Assembly (NCBI RefSeq): GCF_026802175.1
Contig: NZ_CP113797.1
Location: forward strand, 4,131,026-4,195,025
DNA length: 64,000 bases
Reading direction: 5' to 3'
DNA from: Thermocoleostomius sinensis A174
GTDB lineage: Bacteria > Cyanobacteriota > Cyanobacteriia > Elainellales > Elainellaceae
Shown one piece after another: positions 29,536-39,785 of the stretch. Under the pieces are notes generated by a model. That model saw only the letters and a program-made list of their open reading frames with translations, was not told where the DNA came from and did not search any database. The translations under genes were made by a program, and so were the position numbers. Each line of letters opens with the position of its first letter. Within the stretch, counting starts at the first letter, position 1.

Positions 29536-30510
29536 TTGCTATTCTTGGCTCCTGATGATGCAGTTATGGTTCTAGCGATTGCAGCGTTCCTCGATTTTCT
29601 TATTGGCGACCCCTGGAATTGGCCGCACCCGGTTCAAATCATGGGGTGGGGTATCCAGCAGTATACTCAATGGGTTTTGAAACGAATCAACCATCCATTG
29701 GGGCAGCGCATTGCAGGGGTGGTGCTAGCGGTACTGATGGTTGGATTAAGTGCTGGTGTGGGCTGGGGACTGGTCTATGGTGCACGCTTTGTCAATGCAT
29801 GGTTCAGTCTGGCGATCGAAAGCATTCTGTTAGCCAGTTGTTTTGCCGGACGCAGTTTGCGGCGATCAGCCGAAGAGGTGCTGAAACCCCTGCATCAGGG
29901 CGACGTGGCAGCAGCCCGTTCACGACTACAACGCTATGTGGGCCGCGACACCGAGGAGTTGTCTCCCTCAGAAATTTTGCGAGCCGTATTGGAAACTGTC
30001 ACTGAAAACGCAACTGATGGTGTAATGGCTCCGTTATTTTGGGCGATCGTCGGCACCTTTACACCGATCGGTCCAGTTTCCTTTGCGCTGGGCTACAAAG
30101 CTGCCAGTACCCTCGACTCAATGGTAGGCTACCGGGAAGAACCCTATACCTACCTTGGCTGGTTCAGTGCCCGCCTGGAAGATGTGCTAACTTGGCTTCC
30201 TTGTCGCTTTGTAGTATTCAGTCTTTGTGCCCTAGCCAATAATCCAGGATATGTTTGGAGAGTATGCTGTCGCGATGCTCCCAAAGATCCTAGCCCCAAT
30301 GCTGGCTGGAGTGAATGTGTGTATGCAGCGATTCTAGATGTGCAAGTCGGCGGAACTAATCGCTATCGCGGCATCGAAAAACAAAAGCCCCTCCTGGGAA
30401 ATCCCAATCGCTCGATCAATGCGGAAGCCATTCGCCAAGCTTTGAAGTTAACACGCCTCAACTTCTTGATTTGGCTCGCGATCGGGCTGGTGTATAAAAT
30501 TTTTCTCTGA
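29536..30510 (+). CDS. cbiB: Adenosylcobinamide-phosphate synthase CbiB/CobD
   Basis: Membrane enzyme that attaches aminopropanol (phosphate) to adenosylcobyric acid in cobalamin synthesis. Four or five hydrophobic segments and the conserved opening DFLIGDPWNWPHPVQIMG identify it, along with LRAVLETVTENATDGVMAPLFWA, TLDSMVGYR and DAPKDPSPNAGWSECVYA. The longest frame starts with TTG at 29536; ATG at 29566 would begin directly at the first helix (MVLAIAAFLDF) and agrees better with family length. It is followed 185 bp later by a DUF4079 gene. Confidence 0.93.
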   Translation: MLFLAPDDAVMVLAIAAFLDFLIGDPWNWPHPVQIMGWGIQQYTQWVLKRINHPLGQRIAGVVLAVLMVGLSAGVGWGLVYGARFVNAWFSLAIESILLASCFAGRSLRRSAEEVLKPLHQGDVAAARSRLQRYVGRDTEELSPSEILRAVLETVTENATDGVMAPLFWAIVGTFTPIGPVSFALGYKAASTLDSMVGYREEPYTYLGWFSARLEDVLTWLPCRFVVFSLCALANNPGYVWRVCCRDAPKDPSPNAGWSECVYAAILDVQVGGTNRYRGIEKQKPLLGNPNRSINAEAIRQALKLTRLNFLIWLAIGLVYKIFL

Positions 30511-30539
30511 GGCATCACCCTCTAGACAGTAGATGACCA

Positions 30540-30695
30540 TTGATGGTTAGGTGGTAAAAGAATAAATGAAAGATAAAGGAAAAGGGATGAAGGATGAGGG
30601 ATGAAAAGAGTGAATGAACCAACCATCGACACTATGATACTAATCCCCCACCCCCGATTCTCCATTCCTACCCCCTACCCCCACCTCCCCATCCC
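30540..30695 (+). repeat. Purine/pyrimidine tract, cbiB-DUF4079 spacer
   Basis: Repeated GGATGAA-like units ('AAAAGGGATGAAGGATGAGG', 'GATGAAAAG') are followed by a C-rich run ('CCCCCACCCCCGATTCTCC', 'CCCCCTACCCCCACC'). It matches the purine-then-pyrimidine pattern of the other copies. Confidence 0.5.
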
Positions 30696-31133
30696 TTGAA
30701 TCTCCCCTCATTTCTCTGGCTTTGGCGTATTGCTGCTTGGTCAATGGGCTTATCTTTGACCGCCTATGTGCTGCTGACTATCACAGGTTCCTGGATGTTA
30801 GTGGCTCGGCATCACAGCCGACCGCGCCCTAAGTGGCTACGCCCAGTTCACTATGCAATCGGTGGCACAATGGTGGGGTTGGTACTGCTACTACTTGGCA
30901 TTGGCTTAATTGGTACGATCGGCTATTACGGTAACTTGGGTCACTCGGCTCATTTACCTGCTGGTTTGGTGGTAGTAGGCTTAACATTGCTCTCAGCTTG
31001 GAGCGCCACCCAAATTAGCCCCAAACGACCGTGGGCCCGATCGCTGCACATTGGCACAAATGTAGCGTTGTTTTTAGGGTTTGTCCTAGTGTCGTGGACA
31101 GGATGGACGGTGGTTCAGAAGTATTTACCCTAA
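30696..31133 (+). CDS. DUF4079 family membrane protein
   Basis: A 145-residue protein with four membrane helices (about residues 10-35, 48-75, 85-105, 118-140) and conserved His/Arg residues at helix ends (ARHHSRPRPKWLRPVHYAIGG, LGHSAHLPAG, SLHIGTN). These histidines suggest a possible cofactor or cation site. Pattern and topology fit the cyanobacterial/plastid DUF4079 family of unknown function. The TTG start is assumed; upstream sequence is a C-rich repeat without an SD, and an internal ATG at codon 17 is an alternative. Confidence 0.65.
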   Translation: MNLPSFLWLWRIAAWSMGLSLTAYVLLTITGSWMLVARHHSRPRPKWLRPVHYAIGGTMVGLVLLLLGIGLIGTIGYYGNLGHSAHLPAGLVVVGLTLLSAWSATQISPKRPWARSLHIGTNVALFLGFVLVSWTGWTVVQKYLP

Positions 31134-31485
31134 GCAGTTGTTCGAAAAATATCAAGCTGGCTCAAACTGCCCGCGTCCTCACCAGGTGCATCCCACTTTC
31201 GTATTAGTGTGGTTGTAACAGCCCTCATCTGCCTACCCCTCCAAACCTTGGGAGAAGGGGGCAGAGAAAAATGACCTGGCGCAAGCGAAGCCAATTCTTC
31301 CCGCTCAAAGTCCCTCGCCCGACCTTAGAGAGATTTAGCGTGAGGGCTTGCACAACTGGGATGCACCCTCCTCGCAAAATACCCCAATGTCTCCATCGGA
31401 GTATGAATCAGAAAAATCACGAGACTAACTAGCTAGGCGATACCCTTGAGCGCTGGTTCGATCGCGCAAGTAGCCTAAAGCATTT
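31134..31485. other. Convergent spacer with repeat B
   Basis: Lies between the DUF4079 gene and the convergent glycosyltransferase. It contains repeat B at 31220-31348; I see nothing else. Confidence 0.45.
31220..31348 (+). repeat. Dispersed repeat family B, copy 3
   Basis: 'GCCCTCATCTGCCTACCCCT', 'TTGGGAGAAGGGGGCAGAG', an extra ~40-bp segment, then 'AAAGTCCCTCGCCC' and 'TTAGAGAGATTTAGCGTGAGGGC', i.e. the same ends as 35340-35431 with an insertion in the middle. Confidence 0.6.
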
Positions 31486-32646
31486 TTAGACACAAGCAAG
31501 GACTGGTGACTCGCCTAGAATGGTGTTCAAGAACCGCTCTGCTGTTGCTTCAGGAGAATAATGTTGCATCACCCAAGCACGGCCCTGCTTTGCAATGCGA
31601 TCGAGCAGTTCAGGATTGTCGCGAATTCTATCAATAGCTTCGTCAATGTTATCTAAGTCAATTCCGATGTAGTGTTCCCAATTAGTTGGCTGTACTGGAA
31701 GCACAAAACCATACTTCTCAAAATCTACGTGGAAAGTTACACAACCAGCCGCTAGAGACTCCCAAAGACGCCAACTATCCCACTGCGCAATTCGATCTGT
31801 TTTGATGCCAAGGCGATCGACGATTCTCGAAGAATAATAACTGACTCTTGGATTGAAATCAGTGACTTTAGGAGCTAGAAAGAGACCACTAAAGGCAGCA
31901 CAAGCTGTAGCTTCCCGCAGGCTTTTGAAATAGCTCGGATTGTGCCGTCTACCCGTTTGTACCCATCGGAGATAGTGATAGGGATCTTCTGGGGCTACAG
32001 GGGTAGATTTGTGAATAGCATTGCTCTTACCTGATGTGTCAATCGGCAGGACAGATTCAACTTTAGGTACAAAGCTTTTTTCAATGAACTTTCTCAACGA
32101 GTGGGGCTGCTTGTTATGTCTAAAGTTTACTAACAGCTTCTTTTCTCTAAACTCCGAATCATTATGCTCTGCCAACTCTCGAATGATTCTATTGGTTAAA
32201 CCGAATGTCCAAGGGTAAATATTATCAGGATAGTCAACAGATTGAATATGATGCGGTTTAAATATAAAGTCAAACTGTCTAAACTCCGGCAGCCAGGAAG
32301 GTGTTGTGATGCCGTCATCGCTATCTAGGTAAACTGTAATGTACTTGCGCGATGGCTTGAATAAATCTTTTGGTAACGCATGGTTTTCCTCAACATATTG
32401 TCGTTCTAGCACAACAATATCGCAGTCTTCATGCGTAACGGTTGGATCATGCTGAAGCAAGAACTCATTGGTATTAGGCAGCAGTCTCCAGTAATTGTGG
32501 TTGGAATAGTGCTGAATTCCTAATTCATTGAATCCTTCAGCCAGCGTAATTAAAAGCGTCTGGTACCAAGCCCCAGCAGCGCCAGACGCATTGCACTCAG
32601 TAGAGGTGGTGTAAAAAAAGACTTTTGGCTCAGAATGTCTGCGCAT
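31486..32646 (-). CDS. Glycosyltransferase-like protein (Glyco_trans_1_2 type C-terminus)
   Basis: A 386-residue protein with the two-lobed look of a GT-B glycosyltransferase. The C-terminal ~100 residues have DSWRLWESLAAGCVTFHVDFEKYGF, then a 'D.....I..N.ELLDRIAKQGRAWVMQHYSPEATAERFL' tail, which is the spore-cell-wall/CgeB-like terminal motif of Glyco_trans_1_2 proteins. The N-terminal half (VFFYTTSTECNASGAAGAWYQTLLITLAEGF) suggests sugar-nucleotide binding. Acceptor and sugar are unknown; a role in surface polysaccharide is inferred. It stands alone ahead of a 1.2 kb empty region. Confidence 0.65.
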   Translation of the reverse strand: MRRHSEPKVFFYTTSTECNASGAAGAWYQTLLITLAEGFNELGIQHYSNHNYWRLLPNTNEFLLQHDPTVTHEDCDIVVLERQYVEENHALPKDLFKPSRKYITVYLDSDDGITTPSWLPEFRQFDFIFKPHHIQSVDYPDNIYPWTFGLTNRIIRELAEHNDSEFREKKLLVNFRHNKQPHSLRKFIEKSFVPKVESVLPIDTSGKSNAIHKSTPVAPEDPYHYLRWVQTGRRHNPSYFKSLREATACAAFSGLFLAPKVTDFNPRVSYYSSRIVDRLGIKTDRIAQWDSWRLWESLAAGCVTFHVDFEKYGFVLPVQPTNWEHYIGIDLDNIDEAIDRIRDNPELLDRIAKQGRAWVMQHYSPEATAERFLNTILGESPVLACV

Positions 32647-33201
32647 ATCTCAGGGAACCTTTGTTGTCTTAATTGATTTGAATGAATGAGACAGCTCCAG
32701 CAGGAGTTGGTGTCAAATTGAAACAAACTTCGTTGTCAGATCACTGCAATGAAAAACACCCTAGCCTACAGTGAGTTCATGACAACCGCGATCCATAGAG
32801 GCGATCGATACTATCAACCAACGGTTGCAATCAATCGGTAGATGCAATCGATAGTGGTATTGGATTAACAGTCTGAAATGGATGTGACTTAGAAGACTTT
32901 GTTCTAATTCTTCATTCGCACTGCTGCCTATCCATCAGACTAGTCTTGCTACGGTTGACTTAAAGTTGACATTTGCTAGTGCAATTGTGAAGCCTGAGTA
33001 TAGAACCGAACACTTAGCAAAACTTGGTAATGTCCCTGAGTATTAGCCCACTTCAGGTAGATGTTTGAAGATACATCAGTTCAAAACCAAATCTGAATGA
33101 GGTCACACAAGCAGTTGCGATCGCTAGAGTGCCTTCTTCCGATAGGTGAACTTACCTGATTCTATAAGTACTAATCTACAAGAGATTAAGGAGTTGCTCT
33201 G
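32647..33201. other. AT-rich spacer upstream of glycosyltransferase
   Basis: First half of an unusually long gap (32647-33830). I see no ORF over 35 codons, no RNA gene and none of the repeat families. It should contain the divergent promoter of the glycosyltransferase gene. Confidence 0.4.
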
Positions 33202-33321
33202 ATGGGAACTGCGTTTAAGAATACTGATTCACCCTATAGAGGTAGCCCTGACGAAAATTTTATCCGTCTTGAGCTAGTAAAGCACCTTGTTTCAAACTCA
33301 CTGCTTTCAGCTAGCCCTTAA
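33202..33321 (+). CDS. Putative small protein (39 aa)
   Basis: A 39-codon ORF (starts MGTAFKNTDSPYRG, ends SNSLLSASP) with a strong, well-spaced AAGGAG SD ten nt before its ATG. The stop is immediately followed by a 9-bp hairpin (33322-33350). The peptide is soluble with a helical C-terminal half (FIRLELVKHLV). No family is recognised. The good initiation site in an otherwise empty region is the only reason to call it. Confidence 0.4.
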   Translation: MGTAFKNTDSPYRGSPDENFIRLELVKHLVSNSLLSASP

Positions 33322-33430
33322 AACTAGCTACAAACTATATATAGCTGGTTATCTGTAAAGGCCGGGTAAAGCCGTTTCACAGGTTCCGTAAAGTTACAGG
33401 TGAAATGGCGTAACGCTGCTCCAAATAACC
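33322..33430 (+). promoter_or_regulatory. Nested stem-loops between small ORF and gnd
   Basis: A hairpin AACTAGCTA/TAGCTGGTT (33322-33350) is followed by a closing helix GGTTAT 33347-33352 with ATAACC 33425-33430. Inside that is CCGTTTCAC 33372-33380 with GTGAAATGG 33400-33408, which itself encloses a CCGTAA/TTACaGG stem. The arrangement could be a structured RNA or a pair of terminators for the 39-codon ORF. No known riboswitch class is recognised. Confidence 0.4.
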
Positions 33431-33830
33431 AAAATTGCAACTGTGCCGGCAGATCGTTTGCTGACGTAAGCTCAAATTCCACCTTGGCATAGCCAAATTT
33501 TATCCCTTTTGATTGTGGACGGAACTAAAAAAACCGATTTTCTAGTATTGAGAACTACAAAAACCCAAACTGGGCAAATGTTGTTGCTCAACCAAATAAA
33601 GAAAATCTTTCAGAGAACCTGTTTTCCTTGAACCGTTGTTTACTCTGGTATGTGCAAGCCTGAATATAAATCGATTTTACGAGTCAACCGTCAACCTGTA
33701 CGGCTGCAATTCTAAAGAATCGTAACGATTCCAGAGCGTTGTTCAGGAAACAGGGTTTTCGGATAGAGCGAAATGCGCCCAAAAGCCAACGTTTCCATTG
33801 TCCAGAGTAAGCGGAGAATAGCAGAGTCCT
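33431..33830. other. Upstream region of gnd
   Basis: AT-rich, with no ORF and no repeat. It presumably contains the gnd promoter; the sequence before the gnd ATG has AAGCGGAG as a plausible, slightly distant SD. Confidence 0.4.
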
Positions 33831-35246
<1,416 letters not shown>

Positions 35247-35339
35247 CACTCGATAGAGCCGAACCAGAAGGTAGGCGTGTCATCACGCTAACTTCTCTTG
35301 GGTAAGGGACAGGGGAGTATGTCACGTTTGCAAGCCTAG

Positions 35340-35431
35340 CCCTTATCCCCTAACCCCTTCTCCCAAGCGCGGAGAAGGGGAGCCGGATTCAAGTTCCTCG
35401 CCCTAGAGGAGAGGGATTTAGAGTGAGGGCA
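35340..35431 (+). repeat. Dispersed repeat family B, copy 4
   Basis: 'GCCCTTATCCCCTAACCCC', 'TTCTCCCAAGCGCGGAGAAG', 'GGGAGCCGGATTCAAGTTCC' and 'GAGGAGAGGGATTTAGAGTG'. The two halves can pair. It lies between gnd and tRNA-Glu, in an otherwise empty 300-bp spacer. Confidence 0.65.
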
Positions 35432-35545
35432 ACAAATATGACATGCTCCCAGGGACAATATTCTTTGAATGAGAATGGCGATCGATTGTCATTGAGAGTT
35501 GACAACACTCATTACGTTCGCTATATTAGTTAAAGTGAAAAACGC

Positions 35546-35618
35546 GCCCCCATCGTCTAGAGGCCTAGGACACCTCCCTTTCACGGAGGCGACGGGGATT
35601 CGAATTCCCCTGGGGGTA
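35546..35618 (+). tRNA. tRNA-Glu (anticodon TTC)
   Basis: A 73-nt cloverleaf with acceptor GCCCCCA/TGGGGGT, discriminator A, anticodon stem CCTCC/GGAGG with loop CTTTCAC (anticodon TTC) and T-loop GATTCGAATTC. CCA is not encoded. In cyanobacteria this tRNA also supplies glutamate for tetrapyrrole synthesis. Confidence 0.97.
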
Positions 35619-35733
35619 TTGAATTTAATAGTAAGTGCGCTGTGAGGACTTTAATACTTGCAGCGCATCTGTTTTTTACCTGTTCTAATTTTTACCTGTT
35701 CCAAGCTGCTGGTTTTGGGATGATACAGCCAGC

Positions 35734-38700
35734 CTATGGCACCATGTACCCAGATTGGCTTCGATCATAGATGCCAAATTTGGAGCCATCGGCACCATAA
35801 AGTTCGATCGGCGTTTGAGTAGATTCACTGATATTGACTAACGATTGCAAAAACTGGCTAGTTTGGCTGCCATCATTCCAACGCGTTGCATTACTGCTTA
35901 ATTGAGCAGTTCGTACAGCTTGTGCCACTGTACGATCATAGGGAGCATTCAGATGCACTCGAATGGCTTCTGTCGTCAGCGTATAGGTGCACAATGCTAA
36001 CCTGGGTAAACACAGGTTTTCTAGTTGAGGCTGTGCGGTTTGCAGCAACGTCGATTGCTTGGCGCTTGCTTCCGCTTGGTTCAATGAGGTGGTGTACGGA
36101 GTCATCAGTGCTTGGGACTGGCTATAGTGGGTTGTTCCCTCAGGTACTTGTTTGATGGCTGCAATGGCATCACGCCAAGCGATCGAGGCTTGTGTCCACT
36201 GTTGTTGTTGTTCCAAGCGGCGAGCTTGATCGGCCAATTCTAGGGCGCGATTATAAGCATTAACCGATCGCTCCTCTTGAGCACGACGGTTTTCAGCGGC
36301 TTCTAAACGAAGTTGATAGAGTTTGGCCAAGCGTTGAGCCTCGGTGAACGCCATGGTTCCTTGAGGAATTTGCTGCAACTGAGCTAAAATCGCTTGCCAC
36401 GACTCGGTGGTTTGTTGCCAACTTTCGATCGAACTAATAATTTGCGATCGGGCTTCAGTGACTTCGGCGGCTTTTTTAAGCATCTCAATCCGATCTTGTG
36501 CTGCCTGTTCTGCCATCACGCGATTGTTGATGCTGTCTAAATTAGACTCATATTCCGAGCGTTTAGTTTGCGCTAGAGAATATACCAAGCTTTCCGTGGG
36601 AACTTGCTCCAATAAGGCGATCGCTTCTCGCCACATCCATTGCACTTCTCGCCATACTGGGACAGGATGTGGTGGATTCAGGCTTTTCTTGGCCGCATTG
36701 TTCGCCTGATTCAGTGCTTTAACGACCAAGCCCAATTCTTCAATCTTATTGGCATATTCTGCTATTAGTTCTTGAGCCGTAGAATAAGAGCGCGACCAAA
36801 CTGGAATAGTTTCAAGCAGTTGATTGGCTTCAGACAGTTGATCATAAGCATCGACTACTTCCAAAGCAGACGGATTGGTTTGGATTGTGGCTAGCGCAAT
36901 TCGAGTGAGTTGCTGCGATCGTTGCAAGGGTTGACACTGGTTGCCTAGCACGCAGGGTCGTGACAAAATATAAAATCCGCTAATGACAACAAAGGAACTC
37001 ATAGCTCCCACTAGTAAAACATTGGACAGCGTGACCATCGATTGAAACGATCGCCGTTTGTGATCGCGGATATCTAACGGCAGACGATCGAACCCTAAAT
37101 CATCTGCTGCTTGAGTCGTTATCATCTGGATGTTTGTCGTTTCGGTATTCGTGGTCTCAGGATCGGCAGTTTGAGTATCAGTGCTCTGAATATTAGCCGT
37201 CTGAATAGTGATAGTCTCAGTGTTAGGATCTGTTAATGATGACGCTGCATTTGATGGATATTGATCTGGATATTGATCTAAATCGGTGACAAATTCAAGC
37301 TCTCGATTAGGTGACGATTGTTCTGTTTCCAGATCACGCAAACCCTCATGTTCACGGAAATATTCGGTACGTTGTTCAACCTTGACAAGTTTGGAGCTAA
37401 AATCATCAGCCTCGCGTTTTGATACTTGCTTTGATGACTCTTGTTCTAAGTTCAATCCTGATGTGAAGGAAGAGGGTTTGCAAGATGATTCAACTTCCTG
37501 AGTGGGGACGGGTTCTGTAGGCGTCGGCTCAAAAACTACCCGCTCAGAGCTAACTGGCTCAACCTGAGCGGAGCTTGCCGAAACTGGATCAGACTCACGG
37601 GGGATTGTTGTCGGTTTAGAGACTGCATCAGGCACGATCGCTCTTTCTTCAGCTAGGAAGTTCTCGACAGGTTGAACATCTGAAGAAACGAGTGGCTCTA
37701 ATGTTGCTTCTTCTGAATTTAGTTCTAAAACAGATGAATCTTGTGAATCTTGAGATAAATCTTTAACGTAACTGTACTCTGTTTGATTGTCGTTATTTTC
37801 AGATGATGATTCAGATGCTATTACCGGGTTAATGAATAAATCGCTCTTTGTTGTATTAGGTGAAATAGTTAGATTCTTTGTATTGAAATCAACAGTTGAA
37901 TCAGGGAGGTGATCTCGTTCTTCAACCACCCTTTGATTTTCTATTTCTAGATTCAGCAAATTCCCATGTTCTATTAATTTTTCGTCTGATATTTTGTTAG
38001 GTGTAATTAATTTATCTATCTGCAAATTTTTCGAGATTAGCTGAGGCTTAGATTCATCTAAGATTTTGAAAGAATCTACGCTAATTTCAGCATGAGTTCC
38101 AGTAAGCGAGGTTTCGATCGTTTCAGTTTCAATCGATTGAAATTCAGTAACTCTATCGCTTGTATATCTTTCAACAACCTCTTGTCTTCGTTCTTTATCT
38201 AATCGCTGGGACAGCCGCTCTGGATTCTCAGATATCTCTTCTGATGCCACTAAAGTTATCTGTTGCTCATTGCAAGCAGACACCTGGCTATTACTCTGTT
38301 GCTCCACATCTGGTGCAGGATCGTCTGGTTTGGAATCATCTGTCTCAATGATGGGTGTTTCCCCTGGTTCGATACTGGAAGGGGTGACAGGTAGCGTTTC
38401 GGCAAGGGAATAGTTCGGCTCTATTGACTCGCTCGCAGGAGCAGTAGGAGTCTCTTGTAGAATCGTAGCTGGACTGCTATTGGTAGGGAGTTCATCCAAC
38501 AGCGTTGTTTCAGCGGATTGGGCTGAGGTATGAAGGGGAGACAGCGTGAACGCGAACGTGTCGTAGGGCTGCTGATATCCAGCCACTCTTAGATAAAGCC
38601 GAACTGGCAGCGGGTAAGCCTTGACAATTGGCTCACAGTCTGGATTAGACTCGATGAGTTTAGGCACATTCGATCGTACCGTTTGCTCGACGGCTTGGAA

Positions 38701-38940
38701 AATCTGCGGTGGCTCTGGCTCAATGTGCAACAGGTGCTCAATTAAAACCAACAGCACTCCCTCTCGAATGGCGCAACGAATTTGAAGGCGATTTGGCTGA
38801 GCTATCTGTTGTTGAAGGATTGTTTGAATCAGTGGAATGAGCCAGCCAATCTCACTAGCAGAGATCGAGCTAGTAGGAGCGGTGGGCTGGGGTTGCGGTT
38901 CAAGGGAACGGTTGCGCTTGAAAAGAAAATTCCTGACCAT
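35734..38940 (-). CDS. Large membrane-anchored protein with helical repeats (1068 aa)
   Basis: Not a recognised named family. Residues ~25-150 form a globular N-terminal domain. Residues ~155-620 are a long Ser/Thr/Glu/Pro-rich, probably disordered region, with threonine-rich repeats near 590-610 (TANIQSTDTQTADPETTN). One membrane helix follows (~630-655, LSNVLLVGAMSSFVVISGFYIL) with a CVLGNQC motif just after it. Residues ~700-960 hold four helical repeats of the form 'W..AI..L.QVP.GT..Y..AQ.L...Y...L..AE', at ~703-737, 768-803, 845-880 and 918-955. The C-terminal ~110 residues are a separate small domain ending in GSKFGIYDRSQSGYMVP. The gene is monocistronic between tRNA-Glu and hpt. Confidence 0.7.
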   Translation of the reverse strand: MVRNFLFKRNRSLEPQPQPTAPTSSISASEIGWLIPLIQTILQQQIAQPNRLQIRCAIREGVLLVLIEHLLHIEPEPPQIFQAVEQTVRSNVPKLIESNPDCEPIVKAYPLPVRLYLRVAGYQQPYDTFAFTLSPLHTSAQSAETTLLDELPTNSSPATILQETPTAPASESIEPNYSLAETLPVTPSSIEPGETPIIETDDSKPDDPAPDVEQQSNSQVSACNEQQITLVASEEISENPERLSQRLDKERRQEVVERYTSDRVTEFQSIETETIETSLTGTHAEISVDSFKILDESKPQLISKNLQIDKLITPNKISDEKLIEHGNLLNLEIENQRVVEERDHLPDSTVDFNTKNLTISPNTTKSDLFINPVIASESSSENNDNQTEYSYVKDLSQDSQDSSVLELNSEEATLEPLVSSDVQPVENFLAEERAIVPDAVSKPTTIPRESDPVSASSAQVEPVSSERVVFEPTPTEPVPTQEVESSCKPSSFTSGLNLEQESSKQVSKREADDFSSKLVKVEQRTEYFREHEGLRDLETEQSSPNRELEFVTDLDQYPDQYPSNAASSLTDPNTETITIQTANIQSTDTQTADPETTNTETTNIQMITTQAADDLGFDRLPLDIRDHKRRSFQSMVTLSNVLLVGAMSSFVVISGFYILSRPCVLGNQCQPLQRSQQLTRIALATIQTNPSALEVVDAYDQLSEANQLLETIPVWSRSYSTAQELIAEYANKIEELGLVVKALNQANNAAKKSLNPPHPVPVWREVQWMWREAIALLEQVPTESLVYSLAQTKRSEYESNLDSINNRVMAEQAAQDRIEMLKKAAEVTEARSQIISSIESWQQTTESWQAILAQLQQIPQGTMAFTEAQRLAKLYQLRLEAAENRRAQEERSVNAYNRALELADQARRLEQQQQWTQASIAWRDAIAAIKQVPEGTTHYSQSQALMTPYTTSLNQAEASAKQSTLLQTAQPQLENLCLPRLALCTYTLTTEAIRVHLNAPYDRTVAQAVRTAQLSSNATRWNDGSQTSQFLQSLVNISESTQTPIELYGADGSKFGIYDRSQSGYMVP

Positions 38941-39091
38941 GCTGTAGTAAGGGAAATTAAGCGACTAGAGCCATTAACACAAGCCGTACAGGGACACAGA
39001 TTATCTTCAATAGATCACGCCAAGCGGAGGCGTTTCAGGATGGCACGACGACATCGATTCGATTCAGTTCCATTGGCTACATCCTCCTAGT

Positions 39092-39634
39092 TTATTCGGT
39101 CAACCCATAAATGGCTGGTAGCTGCCGGTATTGTTGGTTAAAATCGATACCATATCCTACAATAAATCGATCGGGAATCGTGAAGCCTAAATAATCGATT
39201 TGCACAGATCGCTGTCTTCGTTCAGGCTTATTCAGCAAGGCACAGAGCTTTAAGGAGGCAGGCTGGTATTGCTGCAAAAGTTCTAGAGCCGTGTGGGTAG
39301 TGATTCCGGTATCAATAATATCTTCTACAACAATGACATCCTGGTTGACGATCGTCTCGGCAGCAATTCCCATCAACATTTGTGCCTGTCCAGAACTGGT
39401 TGTAGAAGAGCCATAACTAGAAAACCGCATAAACTCCACGTCTCGAATGGGAATCTGCATCGCTCGTACTAGATCCGCGAGAAAGATAAACGACCCTTTA
39501 AGAATTCCAATCATTAAGGGAGAACGATCCACATAATCGCGATCGATTTCTTGGGCGAGGCGTTGTACAGTATTGGCGATTGCCGTCTGGGCAATGAGTA
39601 GTTCTAGGGGTTTCTCCATTGGGGTCATCCTCAC
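39092..39634 (-). CDS. hpt: Hypoxanthine phosphoribosyltransferase
   Basis: Salvages hypoxanthine/guanine to IMP/GMP using PRPP. The 180-residue protein has the PRTase PRPP-binding loop VIVVEDIIDTGITTHTALELL, the flexible loop region FMRFSSYGSST, PLMIGILKGSFIFLADLVRA and the C-terminal DFNQQYRQLPAIYGL typical of bacterial HPRT. An upstream in-frame Met gives the listed start; MEKPLELL, four codons in, is an alternative. Confidence 0.94.
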   Translation of the reverse strand: MRMTPMEKPLELLIAQTAIANTVQRLAQEIDRDYVDRSPLMIGILKGSFIFLADLVRAMQIPIRDVEFMRFSSYGSSTTSSGQAQMLMGIAAETIVNQDVIVVEDIIDTGITTHTALELLQQYQPASLKLCALLNKPERRQRSVQIDYLGFTIPDRFIVGYGIDFNQQYRQLPAIYGLTE

Positions 39635-39785
39635 AGATCTTACCCACTATATCGATCCAAATTAAAAGTGAAGCATTTTGAGCATGACTGAATTGAAGCT
39701 AGGCTGCCAATAAACCCTTTGATCTTTCGCCTGACTTTGGCTGTGCTTGGGCCTTGCTCCTTCTATGCTCTGCTATAGTTTCTCT

